From: Rhodococcus sp. UNC23MFCrub1.1
GTDB taxonomy: Bacteria; Actinomycetota; Actinomycetes; Mycobacteriales; Mycobacteriaceae
Direction: 5' to 3'
Assembly (NCBI RefSeq): GCF_000686025.1
Contig: NZ_JMLQ01000001.1
Span: forward strand, 372,001-436,000
DNA length: 64,000 nt
A program made the translations under genes and the position numbers. Below are positions 1-8,896 of the stretch, one piece after another (within the stretch, counting starts at the first letter, position 1; every line of letters starts with the position of its first letter). The notes below the pieces were generated by a model that worked only from the letters and a program-made list of their open reading frames with translations, made no database searches and had not been told where the DNA came from.

Positions 1-33
1 TTCGCACGCCCACTCGCGGGTACCTGGGCGTTC

Positions 34-1736
34 GTGAGCCCCGACACCGTCCCACCGCCCGACATCGATGCGGCCGCGCGGGCGCTCGGTCATGCCGAAC
101 TGCATCCGAGACAACGTGACTCGATCGATGCCGTCGTGTCCGGACGAGACGTGCTGGCACTACTGGCGAGCGGTTTCGGCAAGTCGGCCATCTATCAGGT
201 CGCCGCGTCGCTGCTCGACGGGCCGACCGTCGTCCTGAGCCCGCTCATCGCGTTGCAACGCGATCAGGTGAACGGTCTGCGTCGTCGGTCGACACACGTG
301 CGGGCGGTCGCGGTGCACTCCGAGCAGAGCGACACCGAGAACGAGCGTTCGTGGGAGTCCCTCGCTCGCGGTGAGGTGACCATCGTCTACCTGACGCCGG
401 AATCAGCCTCTCGGGACGAGGTGCAGGATCGGCTGCGCGCACTCGGCGTCGCGTGCATCGCCGTCGACGAGGCCCACTGCATCGCCGCCCGGGGCCACGA
501 TTTCCGTCCGGCCTACCTTCGTCTCGGTCACGTGGCCGAGGCGATCGGACGCCCGCCGATCATCGCCGTCACCGCGACGGCTCCCCCGCCGATCCGTGAC
601 GAGATCACGACGCGCCTCGGCATGCTCGATCCGTTGACGGTGGTCGGCTCCTTCGATCGGCCCGAGATCCGGCTGTCCGTCGTCCGGCACCACGACGCGG
701 ACATGGCACTCCGGGCGGCCGTGGACGATGTCGTCCGGCGCTCGGAGTCCGGCGGGCAGGCCGGAGGCCGGTCGGAGTCCGGCGGGCAGGCCGGAGGCCG
801 GTCGGAATCAAACGGGCAAACCGGAACCGGTCTCGTGTACACCGCCACTCGCGTGCAGGCGGAGGAGTTCGCGGCTCTGCTGGCGGAGCGCGGCCTCCGA
901 GCGCTCGCGTACCACGCCAGTCTGCCGCGGTCCGCGCGCGACGAGGCGCACGAGGCGTTCGCGGCCGGGACGGTCGACGTCGTCGCGGCCACGTCGGCGT
1001 TCGGGATGGGCATCGACAAGCCCGATGTCCGGTTCGTCGTCCACACTGCACCGCCCGATTCGCTGGAGCGGTACTACCAGGAGTTCGGCCGCGCCGGTCG
1101 CGACGGTGCGGACGCCGCTGCCGTCCTGCACTTTCGCGCCGAGGACCTGGGGCTGCCGTCGTTCTTCGCCACTCGCCGACCGCGCCGAGATGCGCTCGAG
1201 GCGGTGCAGGGGGCGCTGCGGTCCGCCACGGAACCGATGTCGACCGAGTCGCTCACGGGGTTGCCCGACCTGTCACCGCGCGCTGTGGAGACCGCCCTGG
1301 AGCTGCTCGATCACGTCGACGCCGTGCACCACACGGACGCCGGGTGGGTGCCCGGCAGCCTCTCGACGACCGAGGCCGTCGAGCGCGCACTGGAGGCGGC
1401 TCGCCGGCAGGAGACGGCGGCGCGATCGCGGGTGGAGATGGTGCGGACCTACGCCGAGACACGGCGATGCCGACGACAGGTGCTCCTCGAGTACCTCGGC
1501 GAGGTGACGGAGCAACTCTGTGGTCGGTGCGACACCTGCGAGTCCGGCACCGCGGCCGAGTCCGACGTCAACGGCGGTGACACGAGCTACCGGCCCGGCG
1601 ACACGCTGCATCACCGCGACTGGGGCGCGGGAACGTGGTGTCGGCCGATGCGGAGCGCGTCACCGTGCACTTTCCCGAACACGGTTACCGCACCCTGGCG
1701 ACCACGATCCTGGAGGAGCGCGACATCACCGAGTGA
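34..1736 (+). CDS. recQ: RecQ-family ATP-dependent DNA helicase, 3' frameshift
   Basis: RecQ helicases unwind DNA 3'-5' in recombination and repair. The start is GTG 34. Helicase motif I is ASGFGKS, motif II is DEAH (VDEAHC), and motif VI lies in the region QEFGRAGRDG. Near the C-terminus Cys residues of the form CRRQ...CGRCDTC make the RecQ zinc-binding module. In the starting frame, reading continues to a stop at 2013 with a nonsense tail that overlaps the next gene. From 1635 the +2 frame instead gives a coherent tail (VVSADAERVTVHFPEHG...) ending at TGA 1734-1736. One base therefore seems to be missing after about 1634; the corrected protein would be about 567 aa. An in-frame 30-bp repeat lies at 742-831. 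The helicase call is firm; whether the frameshift is biological or a sequencing error is open. Confidence 0.85.
742..831 (+). repeat. Three tandem 30-bp units inside recQ
   Basis: Units at 742-771 and 772-801 are identical; 802-831 is a degenerate third copy. They encode a Ser/Glu/Gly/Gln-rich linker (SESGGQAGGR repeated) between the two RecA-like helicase domains. Unit length is a multiple of three, so copy-number change would keep the frame. Confidence 0.9.
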
Positions 1737-1957
1737 CAGCCTCGAAACGGACCTTCGACAACCTGCGGGAGCCGAGAACCGGGGCCGACCACGACGGACG
1801 CGCGAGACTCGGACCGCAGGTTCGTTTAGCGCGTCGACCTGGCGGTTCCAAGCGCGGATCGACTGGGAAGACCGTAGATTCGCGCATGACAGACATCCCC
1901 GGGGGAGGGTGTGCCGTCGCTCCTTCCTGCCCGTCGAGTGTGAGGTTGCTAGACCAC

Positions 1958-2818
1958 ATGACAGACCTGAAGCCCTTCTTCAAGAACGTTCAGTCGCACT
2001 ACGACCTGTCTGACGACTTCTTCGCGCTCTTCCTCGACCCCACGTGGACGTACAGCTGTGCGTACTTCGAGCGCGAGGACATGACGCTCGAGGAGGCACA
2101 GCTCGCGAAGATCGATCTGGCCCTGGACAAGTTGGGCCTCGAGTCGGGCATGCGCCTGCTCGACGTCGGCTGCGGATGGGGAACCGCGATGATCCGCGCC
2201 CGCGAGCGGTTCGATGTGGACGTGGTCGGCCTGACGCTCAGCGAGCACCAGTTCGGACGCGTCCAGTCCCGTCTGGACGACCTCACGGGCGACCGCAAGG
2301 CCGAGGTACGCCTGCAGGGCTGGGAGGAGTTCGACGAGCCGGTCGATCGGATCGTCAGCATCGGCGCCTTCGAGCACTTCCGTCGCGCGCGCCACGTCCC
2401 GTTCTTCGAGAAGGCGCACTCGCTGCTCCCCTCCGACGGAGTCATGTTGCTGCACACCATCGTCGGCTACGGACTGGACGATCTGGCGGAGAAGGGTGTC
2501 GCCGTCGACAAGCGCGACGCCGTCTTCATGCGCTTCATCCTCCGGGAGATCTTCCCCGGCGGGGAGCTCGAGCGCCCGGGCACCATCCAGGAACGCGCGA
2601 CGTCCGTCGGGTTCTCGGTCGACCGGGTGCACTCGTTGCAGCAGCACTACGCCCGCACGCTGGAGATCTGGACGGAGAACCTCGAGGCCCGCAAGGACGA
2701 GGCCATCGCGATCGCCGGCGACGAGGTCTACGAGCGCTACATCAAGTACCTCGGCGGATGTGCGAAGCAGTTCCGCCGCGGAACCATCGACATCATGCAG
2801 TTCACGCTGTCCAAGTAG
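1958..2818 (+). CDS. Cyclopropane-fatty-acid / mycolic acid methyltransferase family protein
   Basis: S-adenosylmethionine-dependent enzyme of the CmaA/PcaA/UmaA family, which modifies double bonds of membrane fatty acids or mycolic acids. The protein is 286 aa, the usual length for the family. SAM-binding motif I is LLDVGCGWG (residues 67-75), followed by VVGLTLSEHQ and SIGAFEHF, both family signatures. ATG 1958 is chosen because it gives the family N-terminus MTDLKPFFKNVQSHYDLS; an in-frame ATG at 1886 would add 24 unusual residues. The gene overlaps the frameshifted tail reading of the upstream helicase but not its corrected stop. Substrate (mycolate or phospholipid acyl chain) cannot be told from sequence. 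Confidence 0.88.
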   Translation: MTDLKPFFKNVQSHYDLSDDFFALFLDPTWTYSCAYFEREDMTLEEAQLAKIDLALDKLGLESGMRLLDVGCGWGTAMIRARERFDVDVVGLTLSEHQFGRVQSRLDDLTGDRKAEVRLQGWEEFDEPVDRIVSIGAFEHFRRARHVPFFEKAHSLLPSDGVMLLHTIVGYGLDDLAEKGVAVDKRDAVFMRFILREIFPGGELERPGTIQERATSVGFSVDRVHSLQQHYARTLEIWTENLEARKDEAIAIAGDEVYERYIKYLGGCAKQFRRGTIDIMQFTLSK

Positions 2819-2860
2819 AACCAGGTCGTTTGGAACCATGTCGGCGGGGAAGCCGCCGGC

Positions 2861-3688
2861 ATGGTCTCCCACGGCAGCTACACGTTCGTCGGTAACGCGA
2901 CCGGGTTGGTGAGCTACGGCGACATCACGCTGCTCACCGATCCGAACTTCCTGCACGCCGGCGAGCGTGCCTATCTCGGTCACGGTCTGTTCTCCACACG
3001 CCGTCTCGATCCGGCCGTCTCGATCGACGAGTTGCCACCGCTGTCCGCGATCGTGTTGTCGCACATGCACGGAGACCACTGGGACCGGCGCGCACAGAGC
3101 GGGCTCGACCGGTCGCTGCCGGTGTTCACTACGGGTCACGCTGCCTCGAAACTGACCCGTCGCGGCTTCGAGGCGGCGACCGGACTGTCGACGTGGGAAT
3201 CACGACGCCTGCGAGTCGGAGAGCAGGTCGTGACGATCACGGCGATGCCCGGTCGGCACGGCCCCGTCTGGGCACAGCGTCTGCGGGTGCTTCCGCCGGT
3301 GATGGGCACGATGCTCGAGTTCGGATCCGCGGAGTCCGACACCGTCGACCTGCGCGTGTACGTCTCCGGCGACACCCTGATGGTCGACGAGCTTCGGGAG
3401 ATCCCCACGCGCTGTCCGGACATCGACACCGGTGTCGTGCACCTCGGTGGCACCACCCTGCCGTTCGGGCAGAACCCGCGCTGGGGAGCGATGGTGACGA
3501 TGGACGGCCGCCAGGGCACCGACGCCATGCAGCTCGTCGACCCGGCGCAGGTACTGCCCGTGCATGTCGACGACTACGGTGTCTTCGCCTCTCCCCTGTC
3601 CGACTTCTCCCGCGAGATGCGCGCGCGAGGTCTCGGTGACCGCATCACCTACGTCGGGCGCGGCGAGACGGTGCCGCTGAGACGGTGA
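2861..3688 (+). CDS. Metallo-beta-lactamase-fold hydrolase, UlaG-like
   Basis: 275-aa cytoplasmic metal-dependent hydrolase. The metal-binding signature HMHGDHWD (HxHxDH) is at about residues 68-75, and later metal ligands are likely at the His of PGRHGP and the Asp of YVSGDT. The opening GSYTFVGNATGLVSYGDITLLTDP is typical of the UlaG/lipid-hydrolase-like branch of the superfamily. It follows the methyltransferase gene by 42 bp on the same strand, so it may be cotranscribed. The reaction is not predictable; N-acyl or phosphodiester hydrolysis are both known in the branch. Confidence 0.8.
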   Translation: MVSHGSYTFVGNATGLVSYGDITLLTDPNFLHAGERAYLGHGLFSTRRLDPAVSIDELPPLSAIVLSHMHGDHWDRRAQSGLDRSLPVFTTGHAASKLTRRGFEAATGLSTWESRRLRVGEQVVTITAMPGRHGPVWAQRLRVLPPVMGTMLEFGSAESDTVDLRVYVSGDTLMVDELREIPTRCPDIDTGVVHLGGTTLPFGQNPRWGAMVTMDGRQGTDAMQLVDPAQVLPVHVDDYGVFASPLSDFSREMRARGLGDRITYVGRGETVPLRR

Positions 3689-3774
3689 CGTCGGCAGGGT
3701 TTTCGCGCCTCGGGACGCGGGTAGGCCACCTGGACACGAGACCCGACGTCAGGACCCGAGAGAAGGAGGCAGTC

Positions 3775-4194
3775 GTGCCCACCACGAACGACGACGGCAA
3801 GCCCATCGAGTCGGAGCTGCCCTCCACCCTGCAGAAATCGGACGAGAAGGCGCAGCGCACCTTCGCGAAGACACTCGACTCCGCGGAGGAGGAATACGAC
3901 GACGAGCAGCGGGCGCACCGAGTCGCCTACTCCTCGCTGAAGCACAGCTACGAGAAGGTGGGCGACCACTGGGAGCCGAAGGACGAGAAAGGCCCCTCCG
4001 ACGAGCGCGCCGAGAGCGGCGGCCCGAATCCGAAGGGCCGCAGCGCGGGCGGCGTCGACGCGAACGCGTCGAAGAAGCATCTCGAGGAGGTCGCTCGCGA
4101 CCTCGACGTTCACGGCCGCTCGACGATGACCAAGGACGAGTTGGTCGACGCCATCGACAAGGAGAACAGGAAGCAGACCGCAAGGAAGCGGTGA
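3775..4194 (+). CDS. ChaB-domain protein with C-terminal Rho-N-like region
   Basis: 139-aa acidic, charged protein. Residues about 14-62 match the ChaB domain: LPSTLQKSDEKAQRTF, a tyrosine followed by acidic residues, HRVAYSSLKHSYEK, then a Trp. The tail KHLEEVARDLDVHGRSTMTK resembles a Rho-termination-factor N-terminal (SAP-like) domain. The start is GTG 3775 because a near-perfect Shine-Dalgarno (GAAGGAGG, 3762-3769) sits five bases upstream; a longer in-frame reading from 3685 has none. ChaB was named as a cation-transport regulator in E. coli, but the actinobacterial relatives are uncharacterised; stress or nucleic-acid binding is plausible. Confidence 0.8.
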   Translation: MPTTNDDGKPIESELPSTLQKSDEKAQRTFAKTLDSAEEEYDDEQRAHRVAYSSLKHSYEKVGDHWEPKDEKGPSDERAESGGPNPKGRSAGGVDANASKKHLEEVARDLDVHGRSTMTKDELVDAIDKENRKQTARKR

Positions 4195-4198
4195 CAGG

Positions 4199-5392
4199 TC
4201 AGCGGAACGCCTGTTGTCCCGTCAGCGCCTTACCGATGGACAGCATGTGCATCTCGCTGGTCCCCTCGTACGTGAGCACGGACTCCAGGTTGTTGGCGTG
4301 CCGCAGAGGTGAGTACTCCAGAGTGATGCCGCTACCGCCCAGGATCGTGCGGCACTCGCGGGCTATGGCGATGGCCTCGCGGACGTTGTTGAGCTTGCCC
4401 AGACTCACCTGATCCGGCGTGATCTCACCGCGGTCCTTGATCCTGCCGAGGTGGACGGCGAGAAGGAACCCCTTGCCGAGCTCGAGTGTCATGTCGGCCA
4501 GCTTCTGTTGCGTCAGCTGGAAACTCGCGAGCGGCCGGTCGAACACCTCGCGAGAATTCGCGTACGCGATGGCGGTCTCGAGGCTGTCCCGCGCTGCGCC
4601 GAGAGCGCCGAACACGATGCCGAACCGCGCCTCGTTGAGGCAGGAGAGCGGAGCTCCGAGACTGGTGGCACCGGGCAGCATCGCCGACGACGGGAGCCGG
4701 ATGTCGTCGAAGACGAGTTCCGCTGTCACCGAGGCGCGCAGCGACAGCTTCTTACCGATGGCGTGCGCGGCGAATCCCGGTGCGTCCGTGGGCACGACGA
4801 ACCCACGGAAGCCCTCGTCGGTCCGCGCCCACACCGTCGCCACGTCGGCCAGGGTGCCGTTGGTGATCCACATCTTGGAGCCGGAGAGGATCCAGTCGTC
4901 GCCGTCCCGTCGCGCACGGGTGCGCATCCCGGACGGGTTGGAACCGAAGTCGGCCTCGGTCAGTCCGAAACACCCGATGGCCTCCCCGGTGGCGAGACGT
5001 GGGAGCCATTCCTGCTTCTGCTCCTCCGACCCGTACCGGTGGATCGAGAACATGGACAGCGAGCCCTGCACGGAGACGAAACTCCGGAACCCGCTGTCAC
5101 CCGCCTCGAGTTCCATGCACGCGAGGCCGTAGCTCACCGCGTTGGTCCCGGCGCAGCCGTACCCCTCGAGGTGCATGCCCATCAGACCCATGCCGCCGAA
5201 CTCGCGAGCGATCTCCCGAGGCAGCGTGCCGGCCTCGAACCAGTCCCCCACCTCGGGCTTGAGCCGCTTGTCGACGAACGCGCGGACCGTGGCCGCGATG
5301 TCCCGCTCGTCCTCGTCGAGCAGGGAGTCGGCGGCGAAGAGATCGAGTGGTCCGACGGGTGCTGCGGTGGTGCGCGGTGCGGTGGTCGTCAT
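4199..5392 (-). CDS. gcdH: Glutaryl-CoA dehydrogenase (acyl-CoA dehydrogenase family)
   Basis: FAD enzyme that oxidises and decarboxylates glutaryl-CoA to crotonyl-CoA in lysine, tryptophan and dicarboxylate catabolism. The 397-aa length fits. Family signatures seen are SFRSFVSVQGSL (the Arg that binds the substrate carboxylate in GcdH), GCFGLTEADFGSNP, KMWITNG, and the C-terminal TYEGTSEMHML with catalytic Glu376. The block RTILGGSGITLEYSPLRH is diagnostic of GcdH among acyl-CoA dehydrogenases. ATG 5392 gives MTTTAPRTT; a longer reading to 5515 lacks family similarity. It is convergent with the ChaB gene (4 bp apart) and reads away from ctpC 10 bp upstream, so it may be the last gene of that minus-strand group. 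Confidence 0.9.
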   Translation of the reverse strand: MTTTAPRTTAAPVGPLDLFAADSLLDEDERDIAATVRAFVDKRLKPEVGDWFEAGTLPREIAREFGGMGLMGMHLEGYGCAGTNAVSYGLACMELEAGDSGFRSFVSVQGSLSMFSIHRYGSEEQKQEWLPRLATGEAIGCFGLTEADFGSNPSGMRTRARRDGDDWILSGSKMWITNGTLADVATVWARTDEGFRGFVVPTDAPGFAAHAIGKKLSLRASVTAELVFDDIRLPSSAMLPGATSLGAPLSCLNEARFGIVFGALGAARDSLETAIAYANSREVFDRPLASFQLTQQKLADMTLELGKGFLLAVHLGRIKDRGEITPDQVSLGKLNNVREAIAIARECRTILGGSGITLEYSPLRHANNLESVLTYEGTSEMHMLSIGKALTGQQAFR

Positions 5393-5402
5393 CCTGTCGA
5401 AC

Positions 5403-7610
5403 CTACCCGGATCCGGGCCTGTACTCGATGAGTCTCGCGCTGTTTCCGACGACGATGACGGACGACGCGTTGTGCAGGATCGCCGCGAGTACCGGTGACA
5501 GCGCTCCGCCGGCACTCACGGCCAGCCCGATCGCGTTGACCGCGATCGACATGGCGTAGTTCTGGCGGATGACGGCCACCGAGCGCCGCCCCAGCGCGCG
5601 CACGTCGAGCAGTCGTGCCAGATCGTCCCCGGCGAGAGCGACGTCCGCGGTCTCCACCGCCACGTCGGTCCCGGCGGCGCCCATCGCGATGCCGATGTCC
5701 GCGGCCGCGAGCGCCGGCGCGTCGTTGGTGCCGTCGCCGACGACCGCGACGATGTGGCCCTCGGCCTGCAGGGCGCGGACGACGTCGAGCTTGTCCTCGG
5801 GCATGACCTCGGCGCGCCACTCGTCGATACCGAGCTCGGCCGCGACGGCGGCGGCCGTGGCCGGGTTGTCCCCGGTGAGCATCACGATGCGGTGCACACC
5901 GTCGGCCCGCAACGCGCGCAGTACCTCGGCGGCGTTGTGGCGGATCTCGTCGCGCAGACTGACCAGCCCGACCAACACGCCGTCGACCGCGAGGAGCAGA
6001 GGCGTCTCGGCACGGTGCTGCAGACGGGACACCCAGTCGGACGCCTCCTCGGAGACCTCGACGTCCTCTCTGCGCAGCAGCGACGCACTGCCCAGCAGCA
6101 GCGTCCGCCCGTCCGAGACGGTCCGCATGCCCAACCCGACGAGCACCTCGCACTCCTCGTGCGGTGGAATCTCGATGCGACGTTCCTCGGTACTGCGAAT
6201 CACGGCTTCCGCCAACGGATGCCGAGAGTGGATCTCGGAGCTTGCCGCATAGGCGAGCACCTGCTCCGGCTCCCACGCGTCGTGGAACGCGATCACGTTG
6301 GTCACCACCGGGCGCCCGACCGTCAGCGTTCCCGTCTTGTCGAAGACGACGGCGTCGACACGGCCTGCCTGTTCGAGGTGGGACCCGCCCTTGATGAGGA
6401 TTCCGCGCCGGGCACCGTTGCCGATGGCAGCGCTGATGGCGGTGGGGGTGGACAGACCGACCGCGCACGGGCACGCGACGAGCAGCATGGTCATGGCCCG
6501 GCGGACGTCACGGGTGACGAGCAGCGTGGCGGCCGAGAGCAGGAACGACGCGGGCACGAAGCGACGGGAGAAGTTGTCGCCCACCGTCTGGATGGGCGCG
6601 CGATCCTCCTGCGCCTCTTCGACCCGGGCGATGATGCGGCCGATCGCCGTGTCGCGACCCACGGCCGACGCGCGGACGACGACGCGGCCGCGCAACACGA
6701 CGGATCCGGCCGACAGCCGGGTCCCCACGGTCACAGTGACCGGCAGCGTCTCGCCGGTGATGGCGGACTGGTCGACGACGGCGTCGCCCTCGATCACGGT
6801 GCCGTCGACCGGGACTCCGACGTGATCGTGCACCACGACCTCGTCGCCGACCTCGAGCGAGTCGATGTCCACGGAGACCTCGGCACCGTCACCGGTCCGG
6901 ATCCACGCGGTGTCGTGGGTGCCGCTGAGCAGATCCGAGATGGCACGCCTGGTGCGGCGCAGCGTCAACTCCTGGAGGTACTCGCCGATGTTCAGCAGCC
7001 ACAGCACGGTGAGGGCGACGACGTTCTCACGCAGGACGAGGCTCGCGACCGTCGCCGCGGACACCAGGGCGTCCGTTCCGGCGGCGCGGCCTCCCGTGAG
7101 GGACCGCACGGCGCCCTTAAGGAAGGGATAGCCGGTGAAGACGGTGACACCGGTGGCGACGAGCCGGCTGGTGGGACCCAGCACGGGAGGTCGGCGCAGC
7201 GCGTACCGGCGCAGGCCCAGCAGGACCAGAGCCGCTCCGCCCACGGTCATGCGCAGCAGTTCGCCGGTACCGACGTCTGCCGACCGCGGTGTGCGCACCG
7301 CGACCTGGCCCGGAACGAGCGCGGTCGCCGCGGGTACGGCCGTCAGCGCGGCCAGCACCGACGCGGGGTCGGTACGGGAACGGGAGTACCAGACGACGAC
7401 GGACGCCGTCCGAGGGAACGCGTGCACCGCGCGGATGCCGGGAACGGCGTCGAGAAAGTCCTCGACCGCGACCGCGCGGACGTCACTGCCGGTGATCCAG
7501 TCGAGTCGGACGCGCATCCTGCCGGCGCCGTCGGAGAGGACCTCGGGTGCTGCGGGTGTCGGCGTCTCGGCGGGATCGGTGTCCGCCCGACCGGCGACCG
7601 CGGTGCTCAC
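5403..7610 (-). CDS. ctpC: P1B-type metal-efflux ATPase, CtpC-like
   Basis: Heavy-metal P-type ATPase of 735 aa in the plasma membrane. Seen motifs: actuator TGE (285-287), membrane metal site CPC (380-382), phosphorylation motif DKTGTLT (D424), HP (464-465) and GDGTNDAP (625-632). There is no CxxC metal-binding domain at the N-terminus, as in mycobacterial CtpC. The gene lies 8 bp downstream of a PacL/DUF1490 gene, the same arrangement as Rv3269-ctpC in M. tuberculosis, where the pair exports zinc (earlier proposed manganese). The start is GTG 7610. Zinc efflux is the likely role, by family knowledge rather than by any residue that fixes metal choice. Confidence 0.9.
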   Translation of the reverse strand: MSTAVAGRADTDPAETPTPAAPEVLSDGAGRMRVRLDWITGSDVRAVAVEDFLDAVPGIRAVHAFPRTASVVVWYSRSRTDPASVLAALTAVPAATALVPGQVAVRTPRSADVGTGELLRMTVGGAALVLLGLRRYALRRPPVLGPTSRLVATGVTVFTGYPFLKGAVRSLTGGRAAGTDALVSAATVASLVLRENVVALTVLWLLNIGEYLQELTLRRTRRAISDLLSGTHDTAWIRTGDGAEVSVDIDSLEVGDEVVVHDHVGVPVDGTVIEGDAVVDQSAITGETLPVTVTVGTRLSAGSVVLRGRVVVRASAVGRDTAIGRIIARVEEAQEDRAPIQTVGDNFSRRFVPASFLLSAATLLVTRDVRRAMTMLLVACPCAVGLSTPTAISAAIGNGARRGILIKGGSHLEQAGRVDAVVFDKTGTLTVGRPVVTNVIAFHDAWEPEQVLAYAASSEIHSRHPLAEAVIRSTEERRIEIPPHEECEVLVGLGMRTVSDGRTLLLGSASLLRREDVEVSEEASDWVSRLQHRAETPLLLAVDGVLVGLVSLRDEIRHNAAEVLRALRADGVHRIVMLTGDNPATAAAVAAELGIDEWRAEVMPEDKLDVVRALQAEGHIVAVVGDGTNDAPALAAADIGIAMGAAGTDVAVETADVALAGDDLARLLDVRALGRRSVAVIRQNYAMSIAVNAIGLAVSAGGALSPVLAAILHNASSVIVVGNSARLIEYRPGSG

Positions 7611-7618
7611 GTCGGCGA

Positions 7619-7900
7619 TCAGTGGTCGTGGCCGTGACCGACGTCGGACGCGGCCGGGGGCCGCGCCTCCTCACCCATGCGATCCTTCGCCTCGGCGACC
7701 ACGTCGGAGACCGCGAGACGAGCGGACTCGGCCTTGACCTCCGCCTTGCGCACCCCACGCAGGCTCACCTCGGTGACCCGGACTGCAGCCTCGCGCAGCG
7801 GTGCACGCTCGACGACCTTCTTCACACCGTTGTAGGCCGCGACGCCCACTACCCCGGTCACGACGGTGGACGCCGCCTTGGCGATGACGGGAAACATCAT
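7619..7900 (-). CDS. pacL: PacL-type (DUF1490) metal-ATPase partner protein
   Basis: 93-aa membrane-anchored protein. The N-terminus MMFPVIAKAASTVVTGVVG is one hydrophobic helix, followed by an Ala/Glu/Arg-rich helical region and a His-rich C-terminus (DVGHGHDH), a metal-binding tail. In M. tuberculosis such PacL proteins scaffold P-ATPases in membrane clusters and bind zinc. The start is ATG 7900 (or the adjacent ATG 7897) behind a GGGAG Shine-Dalgarno. It is first gene of the pacL-ctpC unit and divergent from the ABC operon at 8111. Confidence 0.85.
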   Translation of the reverse strand: MMFPVIAKAASTVVTGVVGVAAYNGVKKVVERAPLREAAVRVTEVSLRGVRKAEVKAESARLAVSDVVAEAKDRMGEEARPPAASDVGHGHDH

Positions 7901-7991
7901 GATGGGACTCCCTCTGCACCGCGCTGCGAGCAGACGCGGATCGGTGACGGTGGATCGCCTGCGAGGACGACGTGCAGTGATCATAGCGTTA

Positions 7992-8008
7992 CCGACAACC
8001 GTTGTCGG
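7992..8008. promoter_or_regulatory. Perfect inverted repeat between ctpC and ABC operons
   Basis: CCGACAAC-C-GTTGTCGG, 8-bp arms around one base, in the divergent intergenic region between pacL (start 7900) and the ABC operon (start 8111). It is a good candidate operator for a metal-responsive regulator; the regulator is not in this window. Confidence 0.55.
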
Positions 8009-8067
8009 ATCGGTCGATGATCGCGACCGGTTTGCCCCCGACCGTCACGAACCCCTACTCTCTCGTC

Positions 8068-8086
8068 GACAACGATTATCAGTATC
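8068..8086. promoter_or_regulatory. Fur/Zur-like box before the ABC operon
   Basis: GACAACGATTATCAGTATC matches 15 of 19 positions of the classic Fur-family box GATAATGATAATCATTATC. It lies 24 bp upstream of the GTG start at 8111, a place where a bound repressor would block transcription. A Zur or Fur regulator would tie the operon to zinc or iron (or nickel) shortage. Confidence 0.6.
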
Positions 8087-8110
8087 GACAGAAGGCGGAG
8101 GGACACCACC

Positions 8111-8896
8111 GTGCTCGAGGTCGACGACCTGACCGTCCGAGTCGGCGCCACCACGCTCGTGACCGGAATCACGTTCGATGTCGTTGCAGGACAACGAGTC
8201 GCGCTGGTCGGCGCGTCCGGTTCCGGAAAATCGGTGATCGCGTCCGCTGTCGTCGGCGTCACCCCTCCCGACCTGATCGTCAGCGGTCACGTGCGCATCG
8301 GCGGTCACGACGTGGCGGGCACGCCCGTCCCCCGCCGCCCTCGGGACGCGCGGGCGGCGATGGTGTTCCAGGACTCGTCGTCCGCACTCGCCCCCTTCCT
8401 CACTGTCGGACGGCAGCTCGATCTCGCACTGCGCCACCGCGGCGAGACGAGTCGGCGACGTGCCGACCGAGAGGAACTGTTGCGCGGCATGGCCTTCACC
8501 GATCCCGAGCGCATCGCAGCAGCACGTCCGGCCCAGCTCTCCGGCGGGCAGCGTCAGCGTGTCTGCATCGCGATGGCACTGGCCTCGAACGCCCCGGTGA
8601 TCGTGGCCGACGAGCCCACCACGGCACTCGACGTGGTCAGCCAGAGCACTGTCGTCGCGACTCTCGGCGCCGCGACCGGCGGCGACCGAGGACCCGCCCT
8701 GCTCTTCATCACGCACGATCTGGCCGTCGCCGCTGCTCTCTGCGACCGCGTGGTGGTCGCCGACCAGGGAGCAATCATCGAGACAGGTTCCGTCACAGAC
8801 GTTCTCTCGGCACCGCGCCACCCCGTCACCGCGAGGCTCGTGTCGCGCGCTCGGTCGGCCGACGCGGCGCTGCACTCCGCCCCGGTCGCATCGTGA
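8111..8896 (+). CDS. ABC transporter ATPase, Dpp/Nik/Cnt D type
   Basis: 261-aa nucleotide-binding subunit. Walker A is GASGSGKS, the signature is LSGGQRQR, and Walker B runs into VADEPTTALD. It resembles DppD/NikD/CntD. The start is GTG 8111 behind GGCGGAGGG. It opens a tightly packed operon (stop/start overlaps throughout) with a second ATPase, a lipoprotein, a double permease and a MFS pump. Being next to zinc efflux and under a Fur/Zur-like box suggests metal or metal-chelate import rather than peptide import; this is inference. Confidence 0.85.
   Translation: MLEVDDLTVRVGATTLVTGITFDVVAGQRVALVGASGSGKSVIASAVVGVTPPDLIVSGHVRIGGHDVAGTPVPRRPRDARAAMVFQDSSSALAPFLTVGRQLDLALRHRGETSRRRADREELLRGMAFTDPERIAAARPAQLSGGQRQRVCIAMALASNAPVIVADEPTTALDVVSQSTVVATLGAATGGDRGPALLFITHDLAVAAALCDRVVVADQGAIIETGSVTDVLSAPRHPVTARLVSRARSADAALHSAPVAS

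Noticed and set aside
1625-2013. Programmed frameshifting in recQ
   Set aside because: No slippery heptamer is seen at 1625-1640; a deletion or sequencing error is simpler.
5754-7637. 627-codon open frame antisense to ctpC
   Set aside because: A shadow frame; low complexity and no motif, while ctpC has all P-type ATPase motifs.
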